Source: a virus. Taken from it: a stretch of 33,806 nt of DNA. The notes under the pieces were generated by a model. That model was not told the DNA's origin. It was given only the letters and a program-made list of their open reading frames with translations, and made no database searches. Position 1 is the stretch's first letter, and each line of letters begins with the position of its first letter. The DNA lies in IMG/VR virus record IMGVR_UViG_3300011115_000919, positions 1 through 33,806 of that record; one strand, given 5' to 3'. Of the stretch, positions 9,412-16,833 are shown piece after piece. Made by a program: the position numbers and the translations under genes.

Positions 9412-10355
9412 TCGGCTTTAATGGCGGGCTGATCGGCAAAACTAGAGCTTACGCGAAGACGGGCGTCAACTCAGGTGTATGGACGTTAAATGAGCAAACA
9501 GTTGCCGTGCGTGTTCCGCCTGTTGTTGCAACAGGAGGCACGGTCGTAGATATTACAGTTGGCCTTATTAACTACAGATACCACAAATTTACAACGGCAA
9601 CATCCGTTAAGACTCTTTCTGTTACAGCGGGAGGAGAAATTGAATATCTTATCGTTGCAGGCGGCGGCGGTGGAGCTAACCTTTTTGGCGGTGGCGGGGG
9701 CGGTGGTGTTCTTGAGTCACCTGCAGGTTTTTCTGTAGCAACAGGCGATTACACGGTAGTAATTGGAGCAGGTGGAACAGGGGAGACCGGAAACCAAACA
9801 TCAAACAATACGAACGGTGGCAATTCTTCTATATTTGGTCAGACTGCAATTGGAGGAGGCAAGGGAGGCCGAGACCAGAATGGAGCAGCAGGTGGTTCCG
9901 GCGGCGGCGGTGGCGGCTGGGGAAATACCTTCAGAACTGGCGGCGCGGCAACTAGTGGCCAAGGTTTTGCCGGCGGCAACAGTGAAACTTCTTTCGGCGC
10001 CAGTGGCGGCGGCGGCGGTGGAGCGGGTCAAGCAGGCTCAAATGGTACGACTATTAACGGCAATGCCAGCAAGGGTGGTAATGGCGGCAATGGACTTACA
10101 TCCAGCATCACTGGAGTTTCCGTTACCTATGGCGGAGGTGGGGCAGGTGGCGCATTTAACTCTGGCGGCCAGCCTGCTGCTAGCGGAGGTTCACCAGGTA
10201 GCGGGGGCGGTGGAAACTCACCATATAATCAAAACGCTGGCAATGGCACAGATGAATTAGGCGGCGGCGGTGGTGGATTTACTGGCCAATCCTATAGCAC
10301 TTACACAGGCGGCAATGGTGGCTCAGGCGTTGTAATCATTCGATATAAAATCTAA
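9408..10355 (+). CDS. Glycine-rich receptor-binding/fibre-tip protein
   Basis: After about 80 ordinary residues, the 315-aa protein turns into a long glycine-rich domain (runs such as VAGGGGGANLFGGGGGGG) ending in SGVVIIRYKI, a common terminal strand of phage glycine-rich tip proteins. In T-even-like phages such Gly-rich loops pack as polyglycine II helices and carry host specificity; I infer a similar adhesin role here. Repetitive GGC/GGT codons raise the local G content and make the region prone to slippage and recombination. Confidence 0.72.
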   Translation: MIGFNGGLIGKTRAYAKTGVNSGVWTLNEQTVAVRVPPVVATGGTVVDITVGLINYRYHKFTTATSVKTLSVTAGGEIEYLIVAGGGGGANLFGGGGGGGVLESPAGFSVATGDYTVVIGAGGTGETGNQTSNNTNGGNSSIFGQTAIGGGKGGRDQNGAAGGSGGGGGGWGNTFRTGGAATSGQGFAGGNSETSFGASGGGGGGAGQAGSNGTTINGNASKGGNGGNGLTSSITGVSVTYGGGGAGGAFNSGGQPAASGGSPGSGGGGNSPYNQNAGNGTDELGGGGGGFTGQSYSTYTGGNGGSGVVIIRYKI

Positions 10356-10852
10356 TGCTCTACTCCATCCGCAACCAACGCCCAGCCCCCTTGCCATTCC
10401 GCATCCGGCTGTCGAGTGGTTTTACACGCAATGAACCCGCCAGCTTCACCGCTGAGGAGATAGCAGACGCCGGCTACGTCGGCCCCTACACAGAACCCGC
10501 CTATGACGCTGCCACTGAGCAACTCCTATGGGTAGATGGCGCCTATGTGATCGAGGCATTGCCTCCCCCAATCCCAACACCACGCTGGGTGGATTTCTCA
10601 GCCGTTGTGATGAGCCTGCCAGCCATCAACATCATGCTCGGCGCCGTGCTGCAAGCTGCTCCTGGCCTGTACGGCGGCCTAGTGGTTGGCCTGCAGAATG
10701 CCAGCGAAGGCGACAGCCGCGTGTTCCTCAATTCTTGGAATGCCGCTTTTGCCCTGGGGCTGCTCAGTGCAGAGTTGATCGTCACCGTACAAGAAATTGC
10801 CGCCGAGTACGACCTCCCAGAGGCGTTTATTGAAGCGTTGGAGCCAATATAA
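10355..10852 (+). CDS. Phage tail-region hypothetical protein, 165 aa
   Basis: Start ATG shares a base with the preceding TAA. The N-terminal half resembles small fibre-assembly or tail-associated modules (FTAEEIADAGYVGPYTEPAYD), while the C-terminal half is hydrophobic and helical (SAVVMSLPAINIMLGAVLQA onward). I cannot assign a function; a fibre assembly factor or virion protein fits the position. Confidence 0.6.
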   Translation: MLYSIRNQRPAPLPFRIRLSSGFTRNEPASFTAEEIADAGYVGPYTEPAYDAATEQLLWVDGAYVIEALPPPIPTPRWVDFSAVVMSLPAINIMLGAVLQAAPGLYGGLVVGLQNASEGDSRVFLNSWNAAFALGLLSAELIVTVQEIAAEYDLPEAFIEALEPI

Positions 10853-10906
10853 GCATTCTGCTCCAACAAAGGAGTATCCTAGAGTAAAGAGAACTTAGTA
10901 GTTGCC

Positions 10907-11152
10907 ATGGCTCAAAGAATTATTGATGAGGAGCAGTACGAAAGCTTTCTAATTAAGGGAGGCATCGATGGCGGGGCCGTGCCCGTGGCGCAGGGGCTTA
11001 ACGTGCCAAAGCATGATTTTATTGCATTAGCTTACAGTGGCGTTAATTTAACGGGAGTAACTTATAAAACTGGAGGCGGTAGTGGCACTACAATTGCTAC
11101 CTTGGCGCTGGCTTATAGCGGAACAACTTTACTTTCCGTTACCAAGAGCTGA
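10907..11152 (+). CDS. Small virion protein, 81 aa
   Basis: The product (MAQRIIDEEQYESFLIKGGI ...) has a charged N-terminal segment and a Gly/Thr-rich C-terminal half with a repeated LALAYSG / IALAYSG strand. Short proteins like this occur between fibre genes in cyanophages. The 54-nt leader holds a purine-rich AAAGGAG at 10868 that is too far from the ATG to act as a standard ribosome binding site. Confidence 0.6.
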   Translation: MAQRIIDEEQYESFLIKGGIDGGAVPVAQGLNVPKHDFIALAYSGVNLTGVTYKTGGGSGTTIATLALAYSGTTLLSVTKS

Positions 11153-11154
11153 CC

Positions 11155-12423
11155 ATGGGATATAACTTTAATCCCTTTACTGGGAATCTGGATGAAGTTA
11201 GCGCAAGTGGCGGCTCCACCACCCCCGGGGGCTCCACAACGCAGTTTCAATACAACAATGCTGGTGCATTTGGAGGACTAAGTACTTTTACCACAGACGG
11301 GACCAACATCACGCTGACAGGCCGCTTTATTAGCAGTCTGAATGGAGCCGCATCGGCACCTCCTGGCACTTTTACCGGCACCTGGTTCACAGGTGGCTCT
11401 GCCACCACCACCAAGCCACAGGTACTGATCGAGCCCACAGGCGCTACGTCAACGGCGTGGAGCACTGCCGGCACGGGCTTTGGCGTCAATGCGGCGAGTG
11501 GGTTTGCGGGGAACCTGCTGGATTTGCAGGTGAATGGGACGAGCCAAACAGTTGTAGGAAGCACTGGTTTAGTGCAAACCAACCTTGATGTCTATGCGCG
11601 AGGCATTTTAACCAACACGGGCCTTGGCAGTTCAGATTGGGCTAACTGGATTGGATCACATGGAAATCAACTAAAAGACAGTGCTATATTAAGTTGGACA
11701 TCCGGCGTTGCCACATTAACTGCTGACGTAATTCTTCGCCGCGACGCAGCCAACACCCTCGCCCAGCGCAACGGCACCAACGCCCAAACTAGTCGCGTCT
11801 ATAACACCTACACCAGCGCCACCAACTACGAACTAGGCAAGCTGGAGTGGTCATCTAACGTATTCCGCATTGGCACCGAAAAGGGTTCTGGTGGTGGTAC
11901 GGCTCGGAACGTAGAACTTCAGGTTGATGGTACAACCAAACTTACAATTGATTCTGCAGGTGATCAACTTTTTACAGCTTATCAATACTTAACCAGTACA
12001 GAAGTAAGAGTTAGAGGGGCTGGTTTATTTGCATGGTCATCCGGTGCCGCAGGTGGTCCTTCTGATACTCGTATTGGAAGAGGCGGAGCATCAGGCGTTA
12101 TCTATATGGATAACGCTTCGTCGGGGTTCAATAGGTTGTGTTGGGGTGGAACCACTAGCAGCTTCCCCGCCCTCAAACGCAACAGCGCCGTTCTTGAGAC
12201 AAAGCTAGCTGATGACAGTGCTTACGCTCAGCACGCAGCTTCTGTATTTCAAGCAGCTACTGCACACACTGTAGCAACCCTTCCCGGCACTCCTGCTGTT
12301 GGGATGATTGCCCGCGTCACTGACGCAACTGCTCCAGCCGTGGGCGTAACCGTCGTGGGTGGTGGCGCTGCCGCTGCCCTTTGTTGGTACAATGGAGCAG
12401 CGTGGTCCGTTATTGGAGTTTAA
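11155..12423 (+). CDS. Tail fibre protein, 422 aa
   Basis: The first residues (MGYNFNPFTGNLDEV), followed by a Ser/Gly/Thr linker and FQYNNAGAFGG, are a common opening of phage and prophage fibre proteins. The middle (VILRRDAANTLAQRNGTNAQ) and the C-terminal part (ATVATLPGTPAVGMIARVTD-like) also follow the standard pattern. No S74 or other chaperone domain is visible at its C-terminus. It starts two bases after the previous stop. Confidence 0.72.
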   Translation: MGYNFNPFTGNLDEVSASGGSTTPGGSTTQFQYNNAGAFGGLSTFTTDGTNITLTGRFISSLNGAASAPPGTFTGTWFTGGSATTTKPQVLIEPTGATSTAWSTAGTGFGVNAASGFAGNLLDLQVNGTSQTVVGSTGLVQTNLDVYARGILTNTGLGSSDWANWIGSHGNQLKDSAILSWTSGVATLTADVILRRDAANTLAQRNGTNAQTSRVYNTYTSATNYELGKLEWSSNVFRIGTEKGSGGGTARNVELQVDGTTKLTIDSAGDQLFTAYQYLTSTEVRVRGAGLFAWSSGAAGGPSDTRIGRGGASGVIYMDNASSGFNRLCWGGTTSSFPALKRNSAVLETKLADDSAYAQHAASVFQAATAHTVATLPGTPAVGMIARVTDATAPAVGVTVVGGGAAAALCWYNGAAWSVIGV

Positions 12424-12428
12424 TCCTC

Positions 12429-12662
12429 ATGGCTACTTTTCAAATCACAATCGACGATTCTCTAGCACCTGGCATCATCGCCACTGCATCCCTGGAGGGT
12501 AAAACCCCCGAGGAAGTGGTGAACGAATACGCCGAGGCGCTAGCCAACAAGACTTGCCAGGACCTGAAGGTAGGCCCGTACTACCTCGGCCCCATCCCGC
12601 CACAGTTCAACGCAGACGGCACCCCCTATGTTGCGCCAGCTCAAGAGGAGCCCGCGCCATGA
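12429..12662 (+). CDS. Small hypothetical protein, 77 aa
   Basis: ATG at 12429, five bases after the fibre stop, gives MATFQITIDDSLAPGIIATA; the frame is open further upstream but that part lies inside the fibre gene. The acidic protein ends in a Pro/Glu-rich tail. I recognise no domain. Its TGA overlaps an ATG (12659) that opens an 11-codon frame which ends in an ATGA overlap with the next gene, a possible re-initiation relay. Confidence 0.6.
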   Translation: MATFQITIDDSLAPGIIATASLEGKTPEEVVNEYAEALANKTCQDLKVGPYYLGPIPPQFNADGTPYVAPAQEEPAP

Positions 12663-12690
12663 GCGGCTATTTGCAGTGGCTAATGGACCT

Positions 12691-13218
12691 ATGACCCTAA
12701 CAATTATCCACTTAGGCGGCGGTGTTCACCGTCTCAATAAAGCGATAGAAACATATCGTCAAAATTCTGGTGCTTTTATACTTATCTCCAGTGATGGTGG
12801 CACTCAACAGTGTCTAGATAAGTTAAATGCTGCTGGCATTCCGTCTTCGGATTATATCTTCGACTTCAACGCTTGGGACACCGTAACTAATTTTACGGCC
12901 ACGTTTGATTACATCCGCAAGCGCGGCACCAAAACTCTGTTTGTTGTTACAGACAAGTTTCACATGCCACGAGCAATGGCCATTGCTAAGATTGTCTATC
13001 TATTTACAGGCGTCAAGTTAATTGCCTGTGAGTCGCTAGAGGGCGACCTCAGTCGAGTGGAAAGTAAGGCAAAGGTGCAGGAGGCTGTGATTCGTACCAC
13101 GCTGTGGAAATTTCTTGGCTACCTGCCTGGAAAAGATGGCCCCACCTACCGTGCCCGTATTGATGGCATCAACGCAGAGAAGGCCCTAGCGCAGACCATT
13201 GCACCAGTGACGCCATAG
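12691..13218 (+). CDS. DUF218 / YdcF-like protein, 175 aa
   Basis: ATG at 12691 (MTLTIIHLGGGVHRLNKAIE) is chosen over in-frame upstream sequence that lies in the previous gene. The fold signature of the DUF218 (YdcF/SanA/ElyC) family is visible: an N-terminal beta strand followed by GGG, ILISSDGG, and FVVTDKFHMPRAMAIA, where the bacterial family has the same T-x-x-H-x-x-R-A pattern. Bacterial members are linked to envelope metabolism, but their reaction is poorly defined. It lacks the usual N-terminal membrane helices, so it is probably cytoplasmic. In a phage late operon it may act on a nucleotide or envelope precursor; this is speculation. Confidence 0.7.
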   Translation: MTLTIIHLGGGVHRLNKAIETYRQNSGAFILISSDGGTQQCLDKLNAAGIPSSDYIFDFNAWDTVTNFTATFDYIRKRGTKTLFVVTDKFHMPRAMAIAKIVYLFTGVKLIACESLEGDLSRVESKAKVQEAVIRTTLWKFLGYLPGKDGPTYRARIDGINAEKALAQTIAPVTP

Positions 13219-13227
13219 CTGCTTCCA

Positions 13228-13240
13228 TGCTATAAAAGGA
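13228..13240 (+). promoter_or_regulatory. Promoter-like TGCTATAAAAGGA
   Basis: An extended -10-like box (TGC then TATAAA) lies 34 nt before the start of the next gene. The same 13-mer with one base changed occurs at 13511-13523, also just before a gene. No clear -35 is seen, which would suit an extended -10 promoter or a phage-specific late promoter. Confidence 0.5.
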
Positions 13241-13273
13241 CGGAGCTTCTTGCCCCGACGCCCTGTAGCCGCC

Positions 13274-13495
13274 ATGACTAATCCCTCTCCCCCCGCCCAA
13301 GCGGTGCTGAATGCTTACGGAGACTTTGAGCCTGCCAACGTTGACGCAATGGCCGCCGCCCTGCGGGCTGCTGCTGATCAGGTGGCGCCTAGTGACGCAG
13401 ACGAGCCACGCAATTATTTGCCTATGGCGATTGAGTGCCAACGCATCCGCAAAGAACTCCTTGCCATCGCCGCCGAGCTGGCCAATGCCCAGTAG
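13274..13495 (+). CDS. Small PAAQAVLNAY-family protein, copy 1
   Basis: ATG at 13274 gives MTNPSPPAQAVLNAYGDFEP, 73 residues. The alternative upstream frame extension overlaps the promoter-like motif. The protein is a paralogue of the 64-aa product at 29795: both share (A/P)AQAVLNAY near the start and ALRAAAD in the middle. I recall this family as frequent in cyanobacterial phages and metagenomes without known function. The second half is helical. Confidence 0.7.
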   Translation: MTNPSPPAQAVLNAYGDFEPANVDAMAAALRAAADQVAPSDADEPRNYLPMAIECQRIRKELLAIAAELANAQ

Positions 13496-13510
13496 TGGAG
13501 TGCTCTACTG

Positions 13511-13523
13511 TGCTATAAATGGA
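13511..13523 (+). promoter_or_regulatory. Promoter-like TGCTATAAATGGA
   Basis: Second copy of the TGCTATAAAnGGA motif. It includes an in-frame ATG at 13519, but if it is a -10 box, transcription would begin at about 13525-13530, favouring translation from the ATG at 13543. Confidence 0.5.
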
Positions 13524-13542
13524 CAGCCCCTTCCGCTTTATC

Positions 13543-13752
13543 ATGGAAAACCTTCCCACTGACTATGACCATCGTGCCGCGCAAGTGGAAGCCATCTCTG
13601 ATGCTTTGCAGGAGCTCATGCACGAAGGGCCAGTAAAAGCTCATGAAGCCATTCTCGAAGCCATAGAACAATGGTATGATTATCATCAAAAGGAAGCTTT
13701 GCAATGGGAAACACTGAGACAAATAGTGAAAACGAATTTGGGCAATGGCTAA
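13543..13752 (+). CDS. Small hypothetical protein, 69 aa
   Basis: Begins MENLPTDYDHRAAQVEAISD and is acidic and helical throughout. ATG at 13519 would add eight residues but falls inside a promoter-like motif. It overlaps the following gene by 49 nt in another frame, which is long for this genome. No domain is recognised. Confidence 0.62.
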   Translation: MENLPTDYDHRAAQVEAISDALQELMHEGPVKAHEAILEAIEQWYDYHQKEALQWETLRQIVKTNLGNG

Positions 13753-14078
13753 ATTCGCCTGAGTTAAAAGAACTGCGTAAAGCTTGGAACGAAGCTGAGC
13801 AGCAACAAAATGCTGAGGATGATGCTTGGTGGGATAGCCTTGATTGCAATGGCAAAAGCCAAGCTTTCCGACAAATCGTAAAACTTATGCACAAGGCGGA
13901 AGTATTGGATAAAGGCTCCTATCGTTATGCCATGTACGACATTTTCAATTTAGATTATGGCGATGGCTTGTCACACTATATGATGTTGCACAATCTCATT
14001 CGCCAAGGTCTTGAAGCTGAGGCGAATTCTTGCAAGCAAGTCGATAAGGATGCACGCAGTGATGATACATGCGCATAG
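13704..14078 (+). CDS. Hypothetical protein, 124 aa
   Basis: An acidic, helical protein (FGQWLNSPELKELRKAWNEA; later YRYAMYDIFNLDYGDGLSHY). I recognise no known domain. It is the last rightward gene before the leftward lysis cassette. The AT-rich 68-nt gap that follows shows a GTTATTG / CAATAAC pair with a long loop but no convincing terminator. Confidence 0.62.
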   Translation: MGNTETNSENEFGQWLNSPELKELRKAWNEAEQQQNAEDDAWWDSLDCNGKSQAFRQIVKLMHKAEVLDKGSYRYAMYDIFNLDYGDGLSHYMMLHNLIRQGLEAEANSCKQVDKDARSDDTCA

Positions 14079-14146
14079 TTATTGCCATTCCCGTGGAAAA
14101 CATTAACAAGCCAATAACAATTTCCATGGCGACAAAGATTCTCCTT

Positions 14147-14545
14147 TTATTTTAAGCCATTGGGCGCATAGGTAATGCGCAATTCCCCGCCAAGGGCTTT
14201 CACGCCTTCGCTAGCGCTCTCAGGGGCCTCTGTAACGATCATCACGGAAGGGACAATGGCATTGGGCAAGGGCGTGACTGTGGCCTCTGGAAAGAGCTCC
14301 TGAGCCTCTGTTACAAGGGCGTTGGCTTTGCTTTCCCGTTCGTCTGTTTCCCATTGATCTGCAATTGTCTCCACTTGTTGGTCCACTTCTTCCATGGTGA
14401 CTTTAATTTGCCACATCTCCCAAAAGGGAAAGAGAAGATCCATCGTGTTTTTATAGCCTGGCACAAACCATAGCCAAGGCCATTTTTTTCCTGCCCATAG
14501 TCCCGTTTCGTACAGAGAATAGTAAAAGAACGATTCGGGAGTCAT
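14147..14545 (-). CDS. Hypothetical protein downstream of endolysin, 132 aa
   Basis: ATG at 14545 (MTPESFFYYSLYETGLWAGK) lies four bases past the endolysin stop; the frame is open further upstream but that part is antisense-free endolysin sequence in another frame. The product is rich in Trp and aromatic residues in its first third, then acidic and helical. It could be a small peripheral membrane or lysis-associated protein. I recognise no family. It is the last gene of the leftward lysis unit. Confidence 0.65.
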   Translation of the reverse strand: MTPESFFYYSLYETGLWAGKKWPWLWFVPGYKNTMDLLFPFWEMWQIKVTMEEVDQQVETIADQWETDERESKANALVTEAQELFPEATVTPLPNAIVPSVMIVTEAPESASEGVKALGGELRITYAPNGLK

Positions 14546-14549
14546 GGAA

Positions 14550-15488
14550 TTAACCTTCCTGAAAAATTGAACAGAATACTGTGCCTTGCTTATGAAGAGG
14601 AAGAATTTTACTAATGAGATCGGAGTTTCTACAGCGCACGCAACCGTAAGTGGGGACAAGCTTTTGATTGGGCGCCCATGCACCAGGCCAGCCAAGCGCC
14701 GAGCCTCCGCCATGAATACCTATGCCTGCTCGCCCATTGCCGGCTTCTTGATTTTCTAGTTCAATCAAATCGTAAAAAGCCCAACCATAAGCTAAAAGCG
14801 TACGATCATACATGCCCTTGTCGCCATAGAGGGCATAATCGTTGTACAACTTTCCAAGTTTATAAATTCCAGGGGGGCAGTCAGAGCGTTGTGTCTTCCA
14901 TTCAAAATCGCTGTATTGTCCACGCGCCAAGCATGGCACTTCCCATAGAAGCTTCCCTTCAAAAGAGAATGCCTTCATGGTTTCTACAATGTCATTAACA
15001 ATCAAATGAGAGTCGCCTTTCTTGAAGCCAAAATCTTGTGGGCGCTTTGACGGTCCTACCATGGCTTTAGTGCTTTCAGGGGCGTATTGTTTCATTAGTG
15101 TACTAAGTTTTGCTGGATAGGTAGGGTCAGTTGCATACCCTTGCTCCTTCAACATTCGCGCAGCAGCATAACGATTTGGTGCGTTATTAATGCCTTTGAA
15201 TTGTTTATAATCTTTGTACCATCTTGCTACTAAATACTCTACGCAAGCAGCAAGACTAGGAAAGTCAATAAAGCCTGCCTTGATTGTCACCCACTGACCA
15301 TCGTAAAACTCTTTCGTGGAAACGGTACTTCCAGGGCCTTTTAATCCTGCAAAGTTGTTCTTCCCTGAAAAATGCTTACCAAAGCCACTTTCCAGACACC
15401 ATTGGGCAGCAACAAGCTCAGGAAAACGAGCCCCCACGCGACGAGCATGGGAGCTTATACCAGCCCAGGAATTGGCAATGTCAGCCAT
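14550..15488 (-). CDS. Two-domain endolysin: GH73-like glucosaminidase plus L,D-transpeptidase-like domain
   Basis: 312 aa. The N-terminal ~135 residues follow the GH73 (FlgJ/LytG-type) pattern: AAQWCLESGFGKH with the probable catalytic Glu33, then NNFAGLKG and a Tyr-rich end. The C-terminal half resembles a YkuD-type L,D-transpeptidase/carboxypeptidase: GIGIHGGG with His259 and TYGCVRCRNSDL with Cys283, matching the family's H...[ST]xGC(I/V)R signature. The enzyme would therefore cut the glycan backbone and act on peptide stems or cross-links of the cell wall. No signal peptide is seen, so it needs a holin. The small membrane protein gene upstream ends 7 nt away. Confidence 0.85.
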   Translation of the reverse strand: MADIANSWAGISSHARRVGARFPELVAAQWCLESGFGKHFSGKNNFAGLKGPGSTVSTKEFYDGQWVTIKAGFIDFPSLAACVEYLVARWYKDYKQFKGINNAPNRYAAARMLKEQGYATDPTYPAKLSTLMKQYAPESTKAMVGPSKRPQDFGFKKGDSHLIVNDIVETMKAFSFEGKLLWEVPCLARGQYSDFEWKTQRSDCPPGIYKLGKLYNDYALYGDKGMYDRTLLAYGWAFYDLIELENQEAGNGRAGIGIHGGGSALGWPGAWAPNQKLVPTYGCVRCRNSDLISKILPLHKQGTVFCSIFQEG

Positions 15489-15494
15489 GATGGC

Positions 15495-15641
15495 TTACTT
15501 GCTGCCAACGCGAAAGATAGTTTTCAAGCCTTCAAGCAGCACTTGCAAAACGTTGTTACTCTTCCAAGGCGAATATTCAATTAGTTGATCAAGAGCTGCA
15601 ACGATAATGCCGCCAACAACGAACCATTCAACAGTGCCCAT
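15495..15641 (-). CDS. Small membrane protein, probable holin component, 48 aa
   Basis: ATG at 15641 is chosen because a good ribosome binding site (GGAGG, 5 nt spacing) precedes it; ATG at 15653 would add four residues. The product, MGTVEWFVVGGIIVAALDQL and on, has one transmembrane helix and a short basic C-terminal helix. I recall nearly identical small proteins next to endolysins in cyanophages. It is most likely a holin or holin-like protein that opens the membrane for the endolysin. Confidence 0.7.
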   Translation of the reverse strand: MGTVEWFVVGGIIVAALDQLIEYSPWKSNNVLQVLLEGLKTIFRVGSK

Positions 15642-15669
15642 GGGAGCCTCCATAAGAGATGCTTCTAGC

Positions 15670-15879
15670 CTAGCGTCTAATTTCCAAGGAGCGAACACGA
15701 ACCTCTAAGTCTTTAATGCTTTCCGTAAGCGTGTCAAGTTTTTCGGTGATGTTTTCAATTTGCGTGATAATTTTCACTTGTTGATGGCCAATGCTCATCA
15801 TCATCCCACCAGTAGCCAAAAGCATCCCGGCAGTAATGGACACCGCTAAATTGGCCATTTGTTCTTGCCAGGATTTCAT
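15670..15879 (-). CDS. Membrane-anchored coiled-coil protein, possible holin/spanin
   Basis: 69 aa with a single N-terminal transmembrane helix (LAVSITAGMLLATGGMMMSI) and a C-terminal heptad-rich coiled coil (ITEKLDTLTESIKDLEVRVR). The layout resembles XhlA-type lysis proteins in reverse order or an i-spanin. First gene of the leftward lysis unit, so its promoter should lie in the divergent gap 15880-15968. No Shine-Dalgarno sequence is visible. Confidence 0.62.
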   Translation of the reverse strand: MKSWQEQMANLAVSITAGMLLATGGMMMSIGHQQVKIITQIENITEKLDTLTESIKDLEVRVRSLEIRR

Positions 15880-15968
15880 GAAAGGAAGAAAGTCTTTTGT
15901 TCATTCTATACACTTCACCATTGTCAATTTTTGCCTTTAGGCTTAAAGGGAGACAGCTAAAACCTGCT

Positions 15969-16448
15969 ATGGGGATGCGAAATGGGCCTAATGAACTGCT
16001 CCAATCGCTCTCTGAATTACGCCCTGGCGATGCTAAACGCCGTTATCGCAGGAGCATCTTTGAAGACTTCCCGACTAGAGGGCCGTTCGGGCATTGTGCT
16101 TGTGCCTATTGTGGCAAATGGGGAGAAAAACTAACAATTGATCACATTGTGCCAAAGAGTAAAGGGGGACCACACTTTGCCTCTTGGAACGCGGCTCCGG
16201 CATGTTTGACCTGTAACGCAGGGAAGGCAAGCTTGCCAGTTTTTGAATGGTGGAGGCCGCAACGCTTCTGGACAGAACAACGTGAACAAGCTTTGCTGCA
16301 ATGGATTTATTCCCATAGTTTTGTAAGCGCCCACACTGATTTGTCTGACTGGGAGGCATGGTGCGAAGCTACTCAGCGAGTGTTGCCATTGCATGAAAAA
16401 GGGGCTGTTTATGGCCCCTTTCCTCTTACTGAATGGTGCGTTGCTTAG
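15969..16448 (+). CDS. HNH endonuclease, 159 aa
   Basis: The HNH fold is clear: CAYCGKWGEK, LTIDHIVPKSKGG with the catalytic His, WNAAPACLTCNAGK with the second zinc CxxC. ATG at 15969 (MGMRNGPNELLQSL) is preferred; upstream in-frame residues are hydrophobic, low in quality and overlap the lysis promoter region. It lies alone between two leftward units, as expected of a free-standing homing-type endonuclease, although a packaging role is also possible. Its stop TAG and the neighbouring leftward TAA share bases (TTAG). Confidence 0.85.
   Translation: MGMRNGPNELLQSLSELRPGDAKRRYRRSIFEDFPTRGPFGHCACAYCGKWGEKLTIDHIVPKSKGGPHFASWNAAPACLTCNAGKASLPVFEWWRPQRFWTEQREQALLQWIYSHSFVSAHTDLSDWEAWCEATQRVLPLHEKGAVYGPFPLTEWCVA
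16394..16421 (-). terminator. Terminator of the leftward thyX unit, inside the HNH gene
   Basis: Stem AAAGGGGC / GCCCCTTT (8 bp, TGTTTATG loop) followed on the minus strand by T5. It lies 24 nt beyond the DUF3310 stop and within the 3' coding part of the opposite HNH gene. On the plus strand it also has a T-rich flank (TTTCCTCTT), so it could act both ways. Confidence 0.78.
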
Positions 16449-16831
16449 TTTGGAATGGGAGCAAACATGGCTTCATAAGGCCCTTGCCGCACGTTGGGCA
16501 ATGGACAAAAACCATCCGGGCAACCACTTGGCTTGAGATAGTCGTCGGGGTCGTAGTTAACGCCTAATGCTTCTCTTGTAGTCTCCTCAGTTGCTTTTGC
16601 CATTGCCTCTTCAAACTCACGTAATTTAATTAATCGTTCAAGATACCATTTAGCTTTCTTGAGATCTTCAGCTCCATTCTTTTGAGAATATCGCCAAACG
16701 TATTTTTGAACATTGCCTTTCAGGAAGCCTTTGAATTCTTCCGTGCTCATAGAAGTTTCAATGGCGTCGATACATTGAATGCCTCCAAAGTTGTCGGCAT
16801 AATGCGCGGAGCTGTTAACGGGATCGTGCAT
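16445..16831 (-). CDS. DUF3310 family protein, 128 aa
   Basis: ATG at 16831, two bases after the thyX stop, is preferred over an in-frame TTG at 16846 that would overlap thyX. The core DAIETSMSTEEFKGFLKGNV followed by QKYVWRYSQKNG and DLKKAKWYLERLI is the DUF3310 signature, common in phage nucleotide-metabolism clusters (often called a SaV-like or putative nucleotide kinase, without a kinase motif here). The C-terminal third is Pro-rich and poorly conserved. It is probably translated by re-initiation after thyX. Confidence 0.82.
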   Translation of the reverse strand: MHDPVNSSAHYADNFGGIQCIDAIETSMSTEEFKGFLKGNVQKYVWRYSQKNGAEDLKKAKWYLERLIKLREFEEAMAKATEETTREALGVNYDPDDYLKPSGCPDGFCPLPNVRQGPYEAMFAPIPN

Positions 16832-16833
16832 GA

